From Paralithodes platypus (lineage: Eukaryota; Arthropoda; Malacostraca; Decapoda; Lithodidae), in assembly GCA_032716605.1 (NCBI GenBank), contig CM064501.1:21604358-21668357 (forward strand): 64,000 nucleotides of DNA, read 5' to 3'. The position numbers and the translations under genes were made by a program. Positions 32,422 through 44,500 of the stretch are shown piece by piece. Below the pieces are notes generated by a model. The model was not told where the DNA came from and ran no database searches. It saw only the letters and a list, made by a program, of their open reading frames with translations. Position 1 is the stretch's first letter, and each line of letters starts with the position of its first letter.

Positions 32422-32706
32422 TAGTCCAGTCAAATTAGCTGATATTTCCCCGAACCCACCACTAATTGCAACAGAAACGAAACCTGTTGGGATTTGTTCA
32501 GTAGGGTACCCTTCATGTTATACTAAAAGTCCCACAAATTGTTTTGAGTGGATCAATATTTTTATCAGGGTTGAACTTTTGGATTTCTGGATTTTTTTGG
32601 ATTTTTTTGGATTTTTTTTTTTTTTTTTTTTGGATTTCATTTTTGGTGCATGTATAACATCGGTATAGGTAGTAATATTCATAACTACATGTCTTTTTTC
32701 CCATAA
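32422..32706. repeat. Left TIR of the 4.7-kb element (outer copy)
   Basis: Matches the inverted right TIR over its whole length, except that a T-run is expanded to about 22 and about 25 bp near the start differ. It ends TTTTTTCCCATAA, directly abutting a second TIR start. Confidence 0.85.
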
Positions 32707-32762
32707 TAGTCCAGTCAATGTACACCAGGACCCACCACTAATTGCAACAGAAACGAAACTAG
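32707..32762. repeat. Extra partial TIR copy
   Basis: TAGTCCAGTCAATGTACACC... repeats the first 56 bp or so of the TIR in the same orientation as the outer left copy. It is closer to the right TIR than the outer left copy is. It sits directly against the truncated end of the coding region. Confidence 0.85.
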
Positions 32763-32769
32763 TGTTATT

Positions 32770-33284
32770 TGTCTTGGACAGATGGAATGTCACCTTCCTA
32801 CCCTCACACTACACTCGACGCTGATGTGTGCTGTCTTTTGTTGAAGGTCCCGCCTCATAACCATCAAACACAACCACTGCCTGACCATAGTGTTTTGTAA
32901 CATATCTGGTATAGTCCTGCAATATCTTGTCGTATGTTTCACCAAGTTGCCATGGAGTGCGATGGAGAGAGCACCTCCATCAAGGACGTATGTGATATTT
33001 TGACATGGTGCTGGGTTGTGTGGTACCTCGGACCAGATGGCGTCAGCTAGTTGTGCCTTCACAGCTTTCAGGAGATTTCCCTTCCCTTCGAACAAGGCAG
33101 GTGGGTAGTTGCAGAGCTCATAGGTGAGGGCATTCGGAAGATCATTTGCCTGAGATCCTGCAATGATGAGTCGTTGAAACAGAAGAAGAGGATCAAACTG
33201 TACTTCCTCATCACCTATCTTGACTGCAGACTTAGAGTCAAAAGTCACAGCTTGGGCTTTCCTTTTGAAACTGTACTTGACCAC
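32770..33284 (-). pseudogene. C-terminal part of the TIR-element protein, truncated FEN1/XPG-like start
   Basis: After a frameshift near 33284 the frame reads FKRKAQAVTFDSKSAVKIGD, LLFQRLIIAGS and NITYVLDGGALS. A second frameshift near 32960 leads to HRTPWQLGETYDKILQDY, TRYVTKHYGQAVVVFDGY and STKDSTHQRR, followed by a stop, then KVTFHLSKT in the same frame. VVVFDGY followed by a basic QRR is reminiscent of the VFDG motif of FEN1/XPG-type nucleases. The domain ends abruptly at the extra TIR copy, so the rest is deleted. Confidence 0.6.
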
Positions 33285-35563
33285 ATGTTGTTATTAAGAA
33301 TGTCATATCCGATCCTTTTTGCATCATCCACATTAACCTCGGAACCAGCCGAGATTCCGCTGACTATGTTGCGGAGGGATGAGTCTGCTTCGAATGGAGA
33401 CCTCCAGTCAATGGAGGACAGCAATGTGCTACAGTCACTACTGTCCCTTGTTTGCCGAGCTTGTGATATGTCTTTATGCTGTTCACTCGTCTGGTATGTG
33501 ATGGATGTCAGCTGTTGCATTGCCATGTTTACTTCTGCACAAACTGACCTTGAAAAACACCAGACCAGTCTTTGGGTTTCCGTCATTCCCCTCCCTCTGG
33601 TGAGACCTCCACTCGTCTTCAGACTTCTCATAAGTACCTGTTCAATCACCAGGCCTGGAGACAACCCAACCCAGAAGCGGTCACTCCTCCTGACTACATG
33701 TAGTCCCTGGGTGAACTGTTGGTAGACATTGGGGTGTGTGTCTTCCAGTTTTGTCATTTTCTGCAGATAGAGGTGCAATGACTTCGTGTACAAGTTATGG
33801 CCGGAGGCAGCTAAGTACGGAAGCATGGCTTGCATCGTCTCCAGATGGAGGGACCAATCTCCGATTCGTTCTGATCGCATGAATGACCTCATGATGTCTA
33901 TCATCTCCATGTATTGCAGCCACAGACGTGCAGTACGGTAGCTCGATTCCAACATGTCCTTGTGTGTCTCAAGTTTCTGTTGTAGATCCTGCAGGTACAA
34001 AGATGATTCTACATCACTGAGCGTGATTTCACCAGAGAGGAGATCATCATAGAGGTTCCCTATTGTCTCCAATTCCAGTGGCACATTGTCATTAGATAAA
34101 GACAACTTGATCCCCAACAGGCTGCTCAAGAGAAGTGTGTGAAGGACGGAATCTACAAGGAGATGACCACGAATGGCACGAGCAACTGCGTGTCCAGTGA
34201 GAATATGGGTAACAGTGTTCCCAACGAAGATCACTTCCAAGATATCTTGAAGGCCTGTTCCTCTCATCAAGTGCCCAATGCTACCCAGAAAGCTCATTAG
34301 TGCGTGAAATCCCCCAAGTCTTAAAATAATCGGATGCAGATCACTGTCTTCTCCAGCACTTTCCACAATTTGAGTTGCCTTGAACCACAACGGCTGGTCA
34401 AAAGTGAGCACTGGTGTTGCTCCATAGCGCTTGGCATGCTCTGCAACGAAGTGTAAAGTTGAGTTGACACACGTCATGTCACTCGGGTTCATATCAATCA
34501 TAGGAAGGAACATGGTGGATGACTGTCCTGGGTGGTCTCCGTTGTTTACCATTTGCATGTATCCCAACCATGCTGGTCTTGGTAACCGGACTGACAGGGA
34601 CGTTTTCGACAGGAGATCTACCTTGGGGCTTTCCGTGTGTTTGGGTTCCTCTGGAAGAGCTTCATACTTGATATTAGCAAGTTCATCACCAAGTGATATG
34701 AATTTCTTAATGCTGATGTGTCCTACAGCAGCGATCTCCTCTGCTGTCACAGACACACGTTTTACCACAGAGGTGACATCACATTTGGGTGTTACAACTG
34801 CCATAATACCCATTCCGTGGAATGTCCCAGAGCCGTCAAGAGTCCTAGTGTCATGATCCACGTTGTCGGCTACATATTGAACAGACTGCCCAGGGAGGAA
34901 CTCTGGAATGTCCAATCCCTGGTTGACAGCTGCACTCCGTTCATATTTTTGCACCTCTGAATATGAACTACAGAATCCATGGGCATTCAGTGTGTCAATC
35001 AGAAATCTTGAGGCAAAATGCGAATGCATTTGCACACCTAGACCTAATTGCAATGGTGCAGTCATAACTCTGGGGCGGGCAGCCTGCATTATCGCTTGCC
35101 CCAATGAGCACATCTTCAACCGTTTATTTTTTCCAGCAAAAACGGTGTTCAGTAGTAAGCTTAGTGACTCTGGAATATAGTTAGTAGCTTCTGAGATATC
35201 ACTTATAGAAAGACTAGTTGGGTAAGTGTCCTTCAGTTGTACAACTGACTTAACATCACTTTTAATGAGGTTGGCCGCAGTTTCTACCAGTCTCAACTTC
35301 TCCGCTTCTGGATCACTATCCTTGGGCTGTTTATAGAAGTCGTTCAGGATCACAGAAACTGTACCTCGGAATGTCACAATATTTTGAATACCATTGATTT
35401 CAGTTATTATTATTCTATCTCCAAAATGATCAATAAGTTTCTCTTTAATGTGAGTAAAACCATAAGGTTCCAGATTGGTGTCCTCCAGGAACTCCTTCAT
35501 TTTGTTCATTAGAGCATTAATCGTCATCTGTTCTTCGTCGTTCTCCTCCAGGAAAGACGTCAC
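33245..35563 (-). CDS. Core of the TIR-element protein, conserved, with transposase-like pattern
   Basis: 772 uninterrupted codons; the frame extends upstream to about 35635 (KKRKVGRPSDTVRADAFQRV) before a stop, so the listed start is internal. Conserved-looking blocks are QAIMQAARPR (158-165), HFASRFLIDTLNAHGFCSSY (182-201), YVADNVDHDTRTLDGSGTFH (230-249), VLTFDQPLWFK (385-395), RLGGFHALMSFLGSIGHLM (415-433) and ILEVIF (441-446). D233/D236, D389 and E443 could form a DDE-like triad, but this is my inference from spacing. I recognise the blocks from unnamed, multicopy invertebrate proteins; no function is established that I know of. Confidence 0.65.
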   Translation of the reverse strand: MTSFLEENDEEQMTINALMNKMKEFLEDTNLEPYGFTHIKEKLIDHFGDRIIITEINGIQNIVTFRGTVSVILNDFYKQPKDSDPEAEKLRLVETAANLIKSDVKSVVQLKDTYPTSLSISDISEATNYIPESLSLLLNTVFAGKNKRLKMCSLGQAIMQAARPRVMTAPLQLGLGVQMHSHFASRFLIDTLNAHGFCSSYSEVQKYERSAAVNQGLDIPEFLPGQSVQYVADNVDHDTRTLDGSGTFHGMGIMAVVTPKCDVTSVVKRVSVTAEEIAAVGHISIKKFISLGDELANIKYEALPEEPKHTESPKVDLLSKTSLSVRLPRPAWLGYMQMVNNGDHPGQSSTMFLPMIDMNPSDMTCVNSTLHFVAEHAKRYGATPVLTFDQPLWFKATQIVESAGEDSDLHPIILRLGGFHALMSFLGSIGHLMRGTGLQDILEVIFVGNTVTHILTGHAVARAIRGHLLVDSVLHTLLLSSLLGIKLSLSNDNVPLELETIGNLYDDLLSGEITLSDVESSLYLQDLQQKLETHKDMLESSYRTARLWLQYMEMIDIMRSFMRSERIGDWSLHLETMQAMLPYLAASGHNLYTKSLHLYLQKMTKLEDTHPNVYQQFTQGLHVVRRSDRFWVGLSPGLVIEQVLMRSLKTSGGLTRGRGMTETQRLVWCFSRSVCAEVNMAMQQLTSITYQTSEQHKDISQARQTRDSSDCSTLLSSIDWRSPFEADSSLRNIVSGISAGSEVNVDDAKRIGYDILNNNMWSSTVSKGKPKL

Positions 35564-35639
35564 CCTTTGAAAAGCATCAGCCCTAACTGTGTCCGATGGT
35601 CTCCCTACTTTCCGCTTTTTTGACAGGCTCTTAACCCGG

Positions 35640-35727
35640 GAACTGCGGGGAGACTCTTAAGAGTTCCCCCGGCGGACTGTGGGGAGACTCTTAAGAGTCA
35701 GAGAAAAAAAAAATCAACTTTTGACAA

Positions 35728-35765
<38 letters not shown>

Positions 35766-36220
35766 GCCCCTGGGCCATGCAAAATCTCAGTCCTCTACCT
35801 CCCCTCCTTCCCCACTTTCCTCCTCTCCTTCAGTTATCACCTATTTTCCCTGTTATTTCCTTATTCTGAGGTATATTTTCGTGCTAACATTAGAAATCCG
35901 GTTGCAGGGTGTGGTCATCACTGATAGCAAGCGAATGCAAGAAAGAGAGAGAGAGAGAGTATCGATCGACTGGGTCTCAGTGGCCTTGGGGGAAATTGGC
36001 GGGAAAGCAGCTTGCCTCACCCATACATTATACAACTCGCGGGCCATATCTCCGATTTTGAGCATCCAAACGCTGTTTTCACTCGTTTTATTGTTGTTTC
36101 AGGTTAATACCTTTATAATCAACCCATAATAGGCGCATATGGATAAGTATTAATGCTATTAATGGTACAATGAATATTTTAGTGACGGAAACACCTCAAA
36201 TACATGCGCACAGGGAGAGG
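35640..36220 (-). other. Intron or insertion between N-terminal and core coding parts
   Basis: No coding signal on the minus strand. A poly-A/T run (35731-35762) and a (GA)n stretch near 35941 are present. A CCCCGCAG acceptor-like site precedes the core frame near 35645. Two direct copies of GGGGAGACTCTTAAGAGT lie at about 35648 and 35682. It may be a true intron or a later insertion. Confidence 0.4.
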
Positions 36221-36223
36221 TGT

Positions 36224-36767
36224 CTAATTACCCCCATGTGCACTTGTTAGGTTAACATCAACGAACTGAGGAACCCCTTTTCCTGTTCGGAAGTTCACAC
36301 TGCAGGCTTGGTGGTATACAGCATCAGCTGCATGGAGGTCTTGTGCAAACAACACCCTGCCTTTTTACCTTCTCTGCCCAGTCATCCTGACGGTCATCAC
36401 AAACCTTAATAATAGTGCTGTCAAAACCTAATGTCAAAACAGGAATTAAGTCAAATTGTTTTTTCTTTCCGCCATATTTGTTTCCTGTTCCACAGAACAA
36501 ACTGTGGTCCTTGTATGAAAATGATTCTTTGGAGCGAAGAGTGGGTACTGTTTCACTGTCTGAAGAACGTTTCCGCTTGAACCGTTCTATTTCACTCGGA
36601 TCACAAAACAAATTTCTACATTCTGCGTGAACAACATCACCCGGTTTCACCACAACACTGGATTCACGTTGAATACTTGCTTTTGTTATGCCTTCGCAAC
36701 CTTTATCACCCAGTGTGACTGTTGCTCCCTCTGTCAGTTTCTTCTTACAAAAGACGCAGTCTGCCAT
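36224..36767 (-). pseudogene. N-terminal Cys/His finger region of the TIR-element protein
   Basis: An ATG at 36767 opens CVFCKKKLTEGATVTLGD, then PGDVVHAECRNLF (Cys-x2-Cys ... His-x2-Cys). A second unit follows: YKDHSLFCGTGNKYG, then a frameshift in an A5 run near 36364, then DLHAADAVYHQACSVNFRTGK (His-x2-Cys). Two treble-clef-like fingers are inferred. It ends at about 36224 before the non-coding gap. The start fits: it lies inside the right TIR by about 55 bp. Confidence 0.65.
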
Positions 36768-36820
36768 GATGACCCTGAAAAGAAAATGGTTGAATATTAA
36801 TATAGGCCTAAAGACAGACC

Positions 36821-37090
36821 TTATGGGAAAACATACATGTAGTTATGAATATTACTACCTATACTGATGTCATACATGCACCAAAAATGAAATCCAAAAC
36901 AAAATCCCCAAAAAATAAATCCAAAAAAATCCAGAAATCCAAAAGTTCAACCCTGATAAAAATATTGATCCACTCAAAAAAAATTGTGGGACTTTTAGTA
37001 TATCATGAAGGGTACCCTACTGAACAAATCCCAACAGGTTTAGTTTCTGTTGCAATTAGTGGTGGGTCCTGGTGTACATTGACTGGACTA
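36821..37090. repeat. Right TIR of the 4.7-kb element
   Basis: Inverted copy of 32422-32706; ends TTGACTGGACTA followed by TAG. Confidence 0.88.
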
Positions 37091-37306
37091 TAGGTAAACC
37101 TATACTTTCCCTTTAGTCAAGCCAATAGTAAACATGTTAATCATGTATCAATTATTTAGTGCTTTATTTATAACCCTGTTTTGCTAGATTTCTAAATAAA
37201 CATATCTCATTAATAACACTTTTTGGGAAAATGTGATAGGACAATATGTTTATTTTCTATTTTACAATGTGTTCGTCATAGTCTGTAACAGTTATTTCAA
37301 TACACC

Positions 37307-37310
<4 letters not shown>

Positions 37311-37348
<38 letters not shown>

Positions 37349-37370
37349 ATATACAGTATATATGTACAGG

Positions 37371-37438
<68 letters not shown>

Positions 37439-37457
37439 GGTATATATATATATATAT
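37311..37457. repeat. (AT)n microsatellite
   Basis: AT array interrupted by TTTGTATATACAG, GTACAGGCC and ACCGG. It abuts the right inverted end at 37311. Confidence 0.95.
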
Positions 37458-37459
37458 CA

Positions 37460-37890
37460 ATTGGTACTATGTATTTTAATGTTGTTGTTGTAAGATTGCT
37501 TCTAGTAGTTGTTCTTCATACTGTAAATGTCTCAGTCTTGGAATTATTGTTTTCCGTGTTACTTCCAATTCACCCGCTATTATTCAGCCTCTGTGTTAAC
37601 ACTCTTTAGTTGTATGCAAGTCATTGTATGGCTTTGCATTCTCATTAGTGTTGTCTAACAAAACCTTGCATATTTCAGTACTATAGTTAATTTCCTAAAT
37701 GCTGCTTAAAGTTGATAGTTTATTTTAAAATGATTCAGTCTGAGGTATATAAAATTATCTTATTTAAAATTGTCTATGACTGTAAGACTGGTATTGCATT
37801 GTATAGAGATGATTTTCGGAAAACCATAAATCGCAATGGCAATTTTATGCGTAGACCATGGCAACTTTGTATGGTATCTAAGATTAAATT
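37460..37890. other. No gene recognised
   Basis: AT-rich. Short frames without motif. Confidence 0.4.
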
Positions 37891-37894
37891 ATTA

Positions 37895-38133
37895 TATCCA
37901 TAATTAATTATTATACTTAATTATTATATCCATACTTAATTATTATACTTAATTATTATATCCATACTTAATTATTATACTTAATTATTATATCCATACT
38001 TAATTATTATACTTAATTATTATATCCATACTTAATTATTATACTTAATTATTATATCCAAACTTAATTATTATACTTAATTATTATATCCATACTTAAT
38101 TATTATACTTAATTATTATATCCATACTTAATT
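37895..38133. repeat. 32-bp AT-rich tandem repeat, about 7.5 copies
   Basis: The unit TCCATACTTAATTATTATAC plus TTAATTATTATA repeats at 32-bp spacing with almost no divergence, which suggests recent expansion. Confidence 0.92.
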
Positions 38134-38707
38134 TAACACGAAATTTACATCACGTGTACTTTCATGCAAAAGTGACTTACATTAGTTTACTTATAAACTA
38201 CCGACCATGACTTTGGATTAAAATGTACAGAAATGTGTATAATTGTGTGCTTAATTGAAGCTCTGCATTTAAACAGTGATTAATACAAATCAGTAGAGTG
38301 TAGTGCAATCTATTGGTAAAGTTGGTTATCAGTGATAGCCGGCCATGTCAGACACACATCACGCCATTCACTACACTTTATCATACGTCACCCTGATAAC
38401 ATACTAACCGATAACACAGACACTCACACACACTGGCCCGTACTATCGGCCTTATTTGGTAGAAAACTTGATACATGACCAAATATGGTAGTGTCGGTGG
38501 TGGTAAGCGGTGGGTGAGTACGTGTAGCAGTAACAGTCTCACGGCATTATCTCTGATATGATAAGCTCACTGGGTTTACATTGATCCCTTAATTTAGCAA
38601 GTCATGACAGCTACACACATATATTTGTAATTATTTCCCGTTATCTTTGTGTTGATATAATTGTTGCTTCGATAAAGCTGAATATTACAAATTAAAACAA
38701 ACTAAAA

Positions 38708-38840
38708 ATAATAATATCAGCTGGAAACATTAATTAATAAAATAATAATATGAGCTGGAAACATTAATTAATAAAATAATAATATCAGCTGGAAACATTA
38801 ATTAATAAAATAATAATATCAGCTGGAAACATTAATTAAG
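38708..38840. repeat. 34-bp tandem repeat, four copies
   Basis: CTGGAAACATTAATTAATAA recurs at 38721, 38755, 38789 and 38823, exactly 34 bp apart. One unit has TGAG in place of TCAG. Confidence 0.92.
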
Positions 38841-38844
38841 AGGC

Positions 38845-40315
<1,471 letters not shown>

Positions 40316-40773
40316 ATATACAGTATATCCCAATGTATCAATACGAAGATATTATTTGGATCATATTTGTGCTGTATGTAGTATCAGTGCATTACCAAAA
40401 AGCCCATCGAAACACCATAAACTTACCCTCATTATTCCCTGACTAAATAGCACTGTATGAATATATCCATATCCAAAATATGCTATAGGGGGGCAATGCC
40501 TAGTGAGTTAATTGCTCAATAGGTGGCGTTCTGAGAGTGAGGGTCCGAATATTGGGGATGAGACAGTGAAACACAAAGGCGAAGCAGCTCCAGAGATGGG
40601 GCTGCTTCGAGCCGTGAGTAGGCAACCAAGCTCTCGGTGCTTCACATGTCTCACTCCCAAGACTGGAAAAAGACCTCACGGGCTCACCGTGTTGAACGGT
40701 TAAAAGTACAGGCTCTCAGCTTATGCCTGAGAGGCAGCAAGTTGGAATGTAGAAAAAGAAAAAAAAATATATA
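40316..40773 (+). repeat. Dispersed repeat, copy A
   Basis: From CCAATGTATCAATACGAAG to GGAATGTAGAAAAAG plus an A-rich end, about 430 bp. It is a close direct copy of 43073-43480 and is likewise preceded and followed by AT-rich sequence. The part AACGGTTAAAAGTACAGGC with AGTTGGAATG might be a degraded tRNA-like body, so it may be a SINE. Copy A differs from copy B mainly by a short extra stretch near 40395-40450. Confidence 0.7.
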
Positions 40774-41880
40774 TGTTATGCCACGTTTATAAGAAGACGT
40801 GAGATAATCTGATTGCAATTTCCACCTTAGGAATCATCGCTAATCAACAACTTGGTTTCCTCTCCGTTGGGGAAAGACTGGCCTTGGTATCTATGAACTA
40901 CACTCTAGTAATTAACAATGGACACAAAATACACAGTAACGGTTCACACGTTTTATTCCTTAATAGCTAGGGTACATTTTCAATATGTCTACGGAAATAA
41001 TATGAATAATGTTCATATATAAATAATAATAATGTTACAATGGAGCATTTGAATAATAATAACACAGAGATGTTAAGTCTCAAATCACAATAAATAGTGT
41101 CCTGAATAAATATGCAAAACCTCTCAATATGGTTTCACTCAGGGTAAATAGTAGTTACTGCGATAGCATACACGCGGCACTGAAGTTATGGAAAATAGGA
41201 CACTATTTAATCTCGGAAGGAACAATAAGTTAATGTAACTTGATCTAGAGATAAAACTCTAACAACTCGGAGAGTAATAATTTTGAATATAAATTCATGA
41301 ATAATGATTTAGATAAAAGTCATGTATGCGTGACTGAGTTTCGAAACGAACAATAAGTTATTGTAACTTGAATAAATCATAGAGCAGAAATAGCTCAACG
41401 AATAAGTATATAAATTATACTCCATAAAGATGTGATTATAACAATAGTCATGAATAAGTGACTGAGGAGAAATACTCTGTGAATGAACTATCTATTTTAG
41501 TTCTGTACTCAGATGATACAAGCATGAAAACTAGGTCTGAATAAGTGTTCACTGGTTGACGTGTAAGTGCATGTATTTATTCCCGGACAAACATATATAC
41601 ATTTCCTCATAAGGAATACAGGAACCTGTATTCAAGGAAGTATATAAACATTTACCCCACGATAGATATGTGTAATGTTCTCCCTTAACAGAGCAACGGA
41701 TAATAACTAGATATGGAAGACTGAAAAATCTTCTATAATTACGTTAAGACTATGAACCTCAACATACCTAAGTTTATACCCTAATTGCAATCATCGTTAC
41801 CATTACGAAATAATGAACACTTAAAGGTTTGTGAAGAGAAGAGACACTGGTAGAGCGTTTAGAAGAGCACATTTCTCCTG
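40774..41880 (-). repeat. LTR-like sequence, probable Gypsy LTR
   Basis: Starts TGTTATGCC, like the Gypsy 3 LTR start TGTTATGGC at 60810. It has the same style of AT-rich sequence with CACACGTTTTATTCC near 40950. No partner LTR is in the window and no primer site adjoins it, so the boundaries are uncertain. Confidence 0.45.
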
Positions 41881-41995
41881 GCCAAGTTGTCCAACGGTTG
41901 ACTATAGTGACCCGGGGATTTCATATGTCCGTCCTAGGGTCTGGGCCAAACAACTTTAGGTGCCGGGCTCTCTCTTGGTCCTTCTTCCTCTTTTC

Positions 41996-42830
41996 TCAAC
42001 ACACTCGAATACTATCTTCACTGAATCTGGAGGATGATGTATGTGAAGTATCGGGGTGGTACAGGGATACTAATTTAGAATCTAAATTAGCATCAAGGCT
42101 ACCTGATCTACTTGAGGTATTAAAACTCCCTGATTGTGAACTGCTAAGCGTCCGACTATCCGGAACTTGAAAGCTAATTAGTTGCACAGGAAGCTCTTCA
42201 CTAGAGGTATCTCGTGTTGTTTTCCTTTTTATATTAGGAATCCCGATCGTCAAATCCAAAGGTGGATTTAAGCCAGTAGACTGGTTGCTTAACTTCTCTC
42301 TGTTCAATGCATATAGTAACTAATTTTTGGTCGGCACAAGGGGGCTGTTGTCTCGGGGTAATAGTGGCGAGTGTAAGACTCTGATTTGGGGTATATATAG
42401 GGAATTAGTTGCACTAGAGTGTGTTGGTCTTTGGGAATTACTGGAGGATGATGTTCTTTTTATTTACTCTTTGTTGGGCCTGATGGGTATTTGGCAGTGA
42501 CCTGCTATCTGGGGTAGTTTGCTTAGGTTAGGGGTTTTGTTCATTATCTACACTGGTGGGGGAAGTTATATTTGATTTGGAGAGTTTGCTTTGTATTATG
42601 AATCTAGGCTCATCGTTATTTTGGTACTCTACAAGGGTGCACTTGGGGGTTTGATAGTGTATTTGCATAAGTTCGGAGGTGTCACTGATGTTTACATGTT
42701 GGCCTGGGTAGTTCTCGTAGTTTGCCCTGGGAATCCCATTCTCCTCGTTTTCTATGGATGGTTTCCCTAGAGGCTCTCATTTTTCTTCTTGGCACTGGTG
42801 GTGGTCCCTGTTTCTAGAGGGCCCGGTTTA
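41996..42830 (-). pseudogene. Decayed pol-end coding of an LTR element
   Basis: The minus strand reads NYENYPGQHVNISDTSELMQ and LVEYQNNDEPRFIIQSKLSK (about 42720-42560). Further on it has a Ser-rich frame (FQVPDSRTLSSSQSGSFNTS) ending at 41996. Low complexity and position next to the LTR-like block suggest a Gypsy tail. There is no diagnostic motif. Confidence 0.35.
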
Positions 42831-42940
42831 TGCCTCCTGACTTCTTATGGAAGCAATGCGGCAGATTTAATTGTGGTGTTATTTGTAGGAGCATGTGGCT
42901 GGAGGTATTTGGCATTTGTTGCTCAGACCCCGTCATCTCA

Positions 42941-42977
42941 ATATATATATATATAAATAAATATATACATATATACC

Positions 42978-43053
<76 letters not shown>

Positions 43054-43072
43054 GTATATATAATATATATAC
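42941..43072. repeat. (AT)n microsatellite
   Basis: AT array with an ACCGG break near 42976 and ACCGTATATA near 43051. Confidence 0.95.
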
Positions 43073-43480
43073 AGTATACTGTATATATAAGTATATCCCA
43101 ATGTATCAATACGAAGCTATTATTTGGATCGAATTTGTGCTGCACGTAGTATCAGTGCATTACACCGCACTGTATGAATATATCCATATTCAAAATATGC
43201 TATAGGAGGGCAATGCCTAGTGAGTTAATTGCTCAATAGGTGGCTTTCTGAGAGTGAGGGTCCGAGTCTTGGGGGGGAGACATTGAAGCACAAAGGCGAA
43301 ACAGCTCCAGAGATGGGGCTGCTTTGAGCCGTGAGTAGGCAACCAAGCTCCCAGTGCTTCACATGTCTCACTCGCAAGACTGGAACAAGACCTCACAGGC
43401 TTCACCGTGATGAACGGTTGAACATACAGGCTCTCAGCTTATGCCCGAAAGGGAGTAAGTTGGAATGTAGAAAAGAAAAC
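43073..43480 (+). repeat. Dispersed repeat, copy B
   Basis: About 85-90 percent similar by eye to 40316-40773 (shared GGCAATGCCTAGTGAGTTAA, CTCCAGAGATGGGGCTGCTT, CAAGACTGGAA). Between (AT)n arrays on both sides. Confidence 0.75.
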
Positions 43481-43629
43481 AAATATATATATATATATAT
43501 ATATATACTGTTTACTGTATATATATATATATATATATATAAATATATATATATACAGTATATATATATATATACCGGTATATATATATATATATACACC
43601 GTATATATATATATATATATATACAGTAT
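43481..43629. repeat. (AT)n microsatellite
   Basis: Broken by ACTGTTTACTG, ACAGTA, ACCGG and ACACCG. Confidence 0.95.
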
Positions 43630-44037
43630 ATATCATACAAGGTATTTACTGTGGTTGTATTGACTAATTAGGTAGGTTCTTAATCGACTGGGGAAAAGGA
43701 CACCAATATAAATACAAGCACGAAGGCAATAGAGGATAAGATGATACCGACTACAAGCATAGATTATTCATATTTGACAGTAATATAATTATGATTAAAG
43801 GTACAATGTTACATCAGACATGGATAGGTATTTATATAACAGCACGATCGAGGATCCTCTAGGCGCCTACAGGGGAAGATCTTTGCCAGGTTCCGACGGT
43901 CTTTGAAGATGCGGCTGCGTTGTATCCTGATGACGTCCTGGTCCATGGTGGTGATCGTGCCGTGTGATGGTTTCAGAGTTAGTGAAGACTTCCTTGAGGG
44001 TTTTCTGAAGATCTGCGAGGTTGAGGTCTTATACACA

Positions 44038-44500
44038 TACGAGCCATTTCACCAGTGTCTCACTCTCTCGTATCAATGGACTTAAGTAGGGAGTTGTTTT
44101 ACCAGTGCCTTACGCCCTCCACTACGAGTCCTTGACGTTGACTTCCTACAGTAAGTTCTGGAAGATCTTTGATGTTGGAGCTTGGGTTTATACGAGTACG
44201 AGCCGTTTCACCAGTGTCTTACGCTCTCGTATCGTAGGACTTAAGTAGGGAGTTGTTTCACCAGTGTCTTACACCCTCCACTACGAGTCCTTAATCCAGA
44301 CTTCCTACAGGAATCTCTGGAAGAACTTTGATGTTGGATCTTGAGTTTATACGAGTACGAGCCGTTTCACCAGTGTCTTATGCTCTTGTATCATAGGACT
44401 TAAGTAGGGAATTGTTTCACCAGTGTCTTACACCTTCCACTACGACTCCTGACTGAGAAGGAAGCCGTTTCACCAGTGTCTTATGCTCTTCCAACCAGCC
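44038..44500. repeat. 159-bp tandem repeat with CACCAGTGTCTTA sub-motif
   Basis: GAGCC(G/A)TTTCACCAGTGTCT starts at 44041, 44200 and 44359, 159 bp apart, about 2.8 units. Inside each unit TTTCACCAGTGTCTTAC occurs twice. Further single copies occur up to about 44740. It lies in the LTR-like part of Gypsy 2. Confidence 0.88.

Larger units (their letters stand above)
32422..37090 (-). mobile_element. 4.7-kb DNA transposon with long TIRs, unnamed family
   Basis: The left TIR (32422-32706) and right TIR (36821-37090) are near-identical inverted copies. Both start TAGTCCAGTCAA and share CACCACTAATTGCAACAG, GTTGGGATTTGTTCAG and the (GGATTTTT)n tract. TAG lies outside each end (32419-32421, 37091-37093), a possible 3-bp target duplication. 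Between them the minus strand encodes one gene in broken pieces: a Cys/His N-terminus, a large core and a truncated nuclease-like end. I infer a self-contained mobile element, and have no named superfamily for it. Confidence 0.78.

Noticed and set aside
33051..33725. 224-codon plus-strand ORF and others at 34431-35180
   Set aside because: Antisense shadows of the 772-codon TIR-element core, which has the conserved blocks.
38708..38840. CRISPR-like regular repeats
   Set aside because: 34-bp units directly abut without spacers, in clearly eukaryotic TE-rich DNA; a minisatellite.
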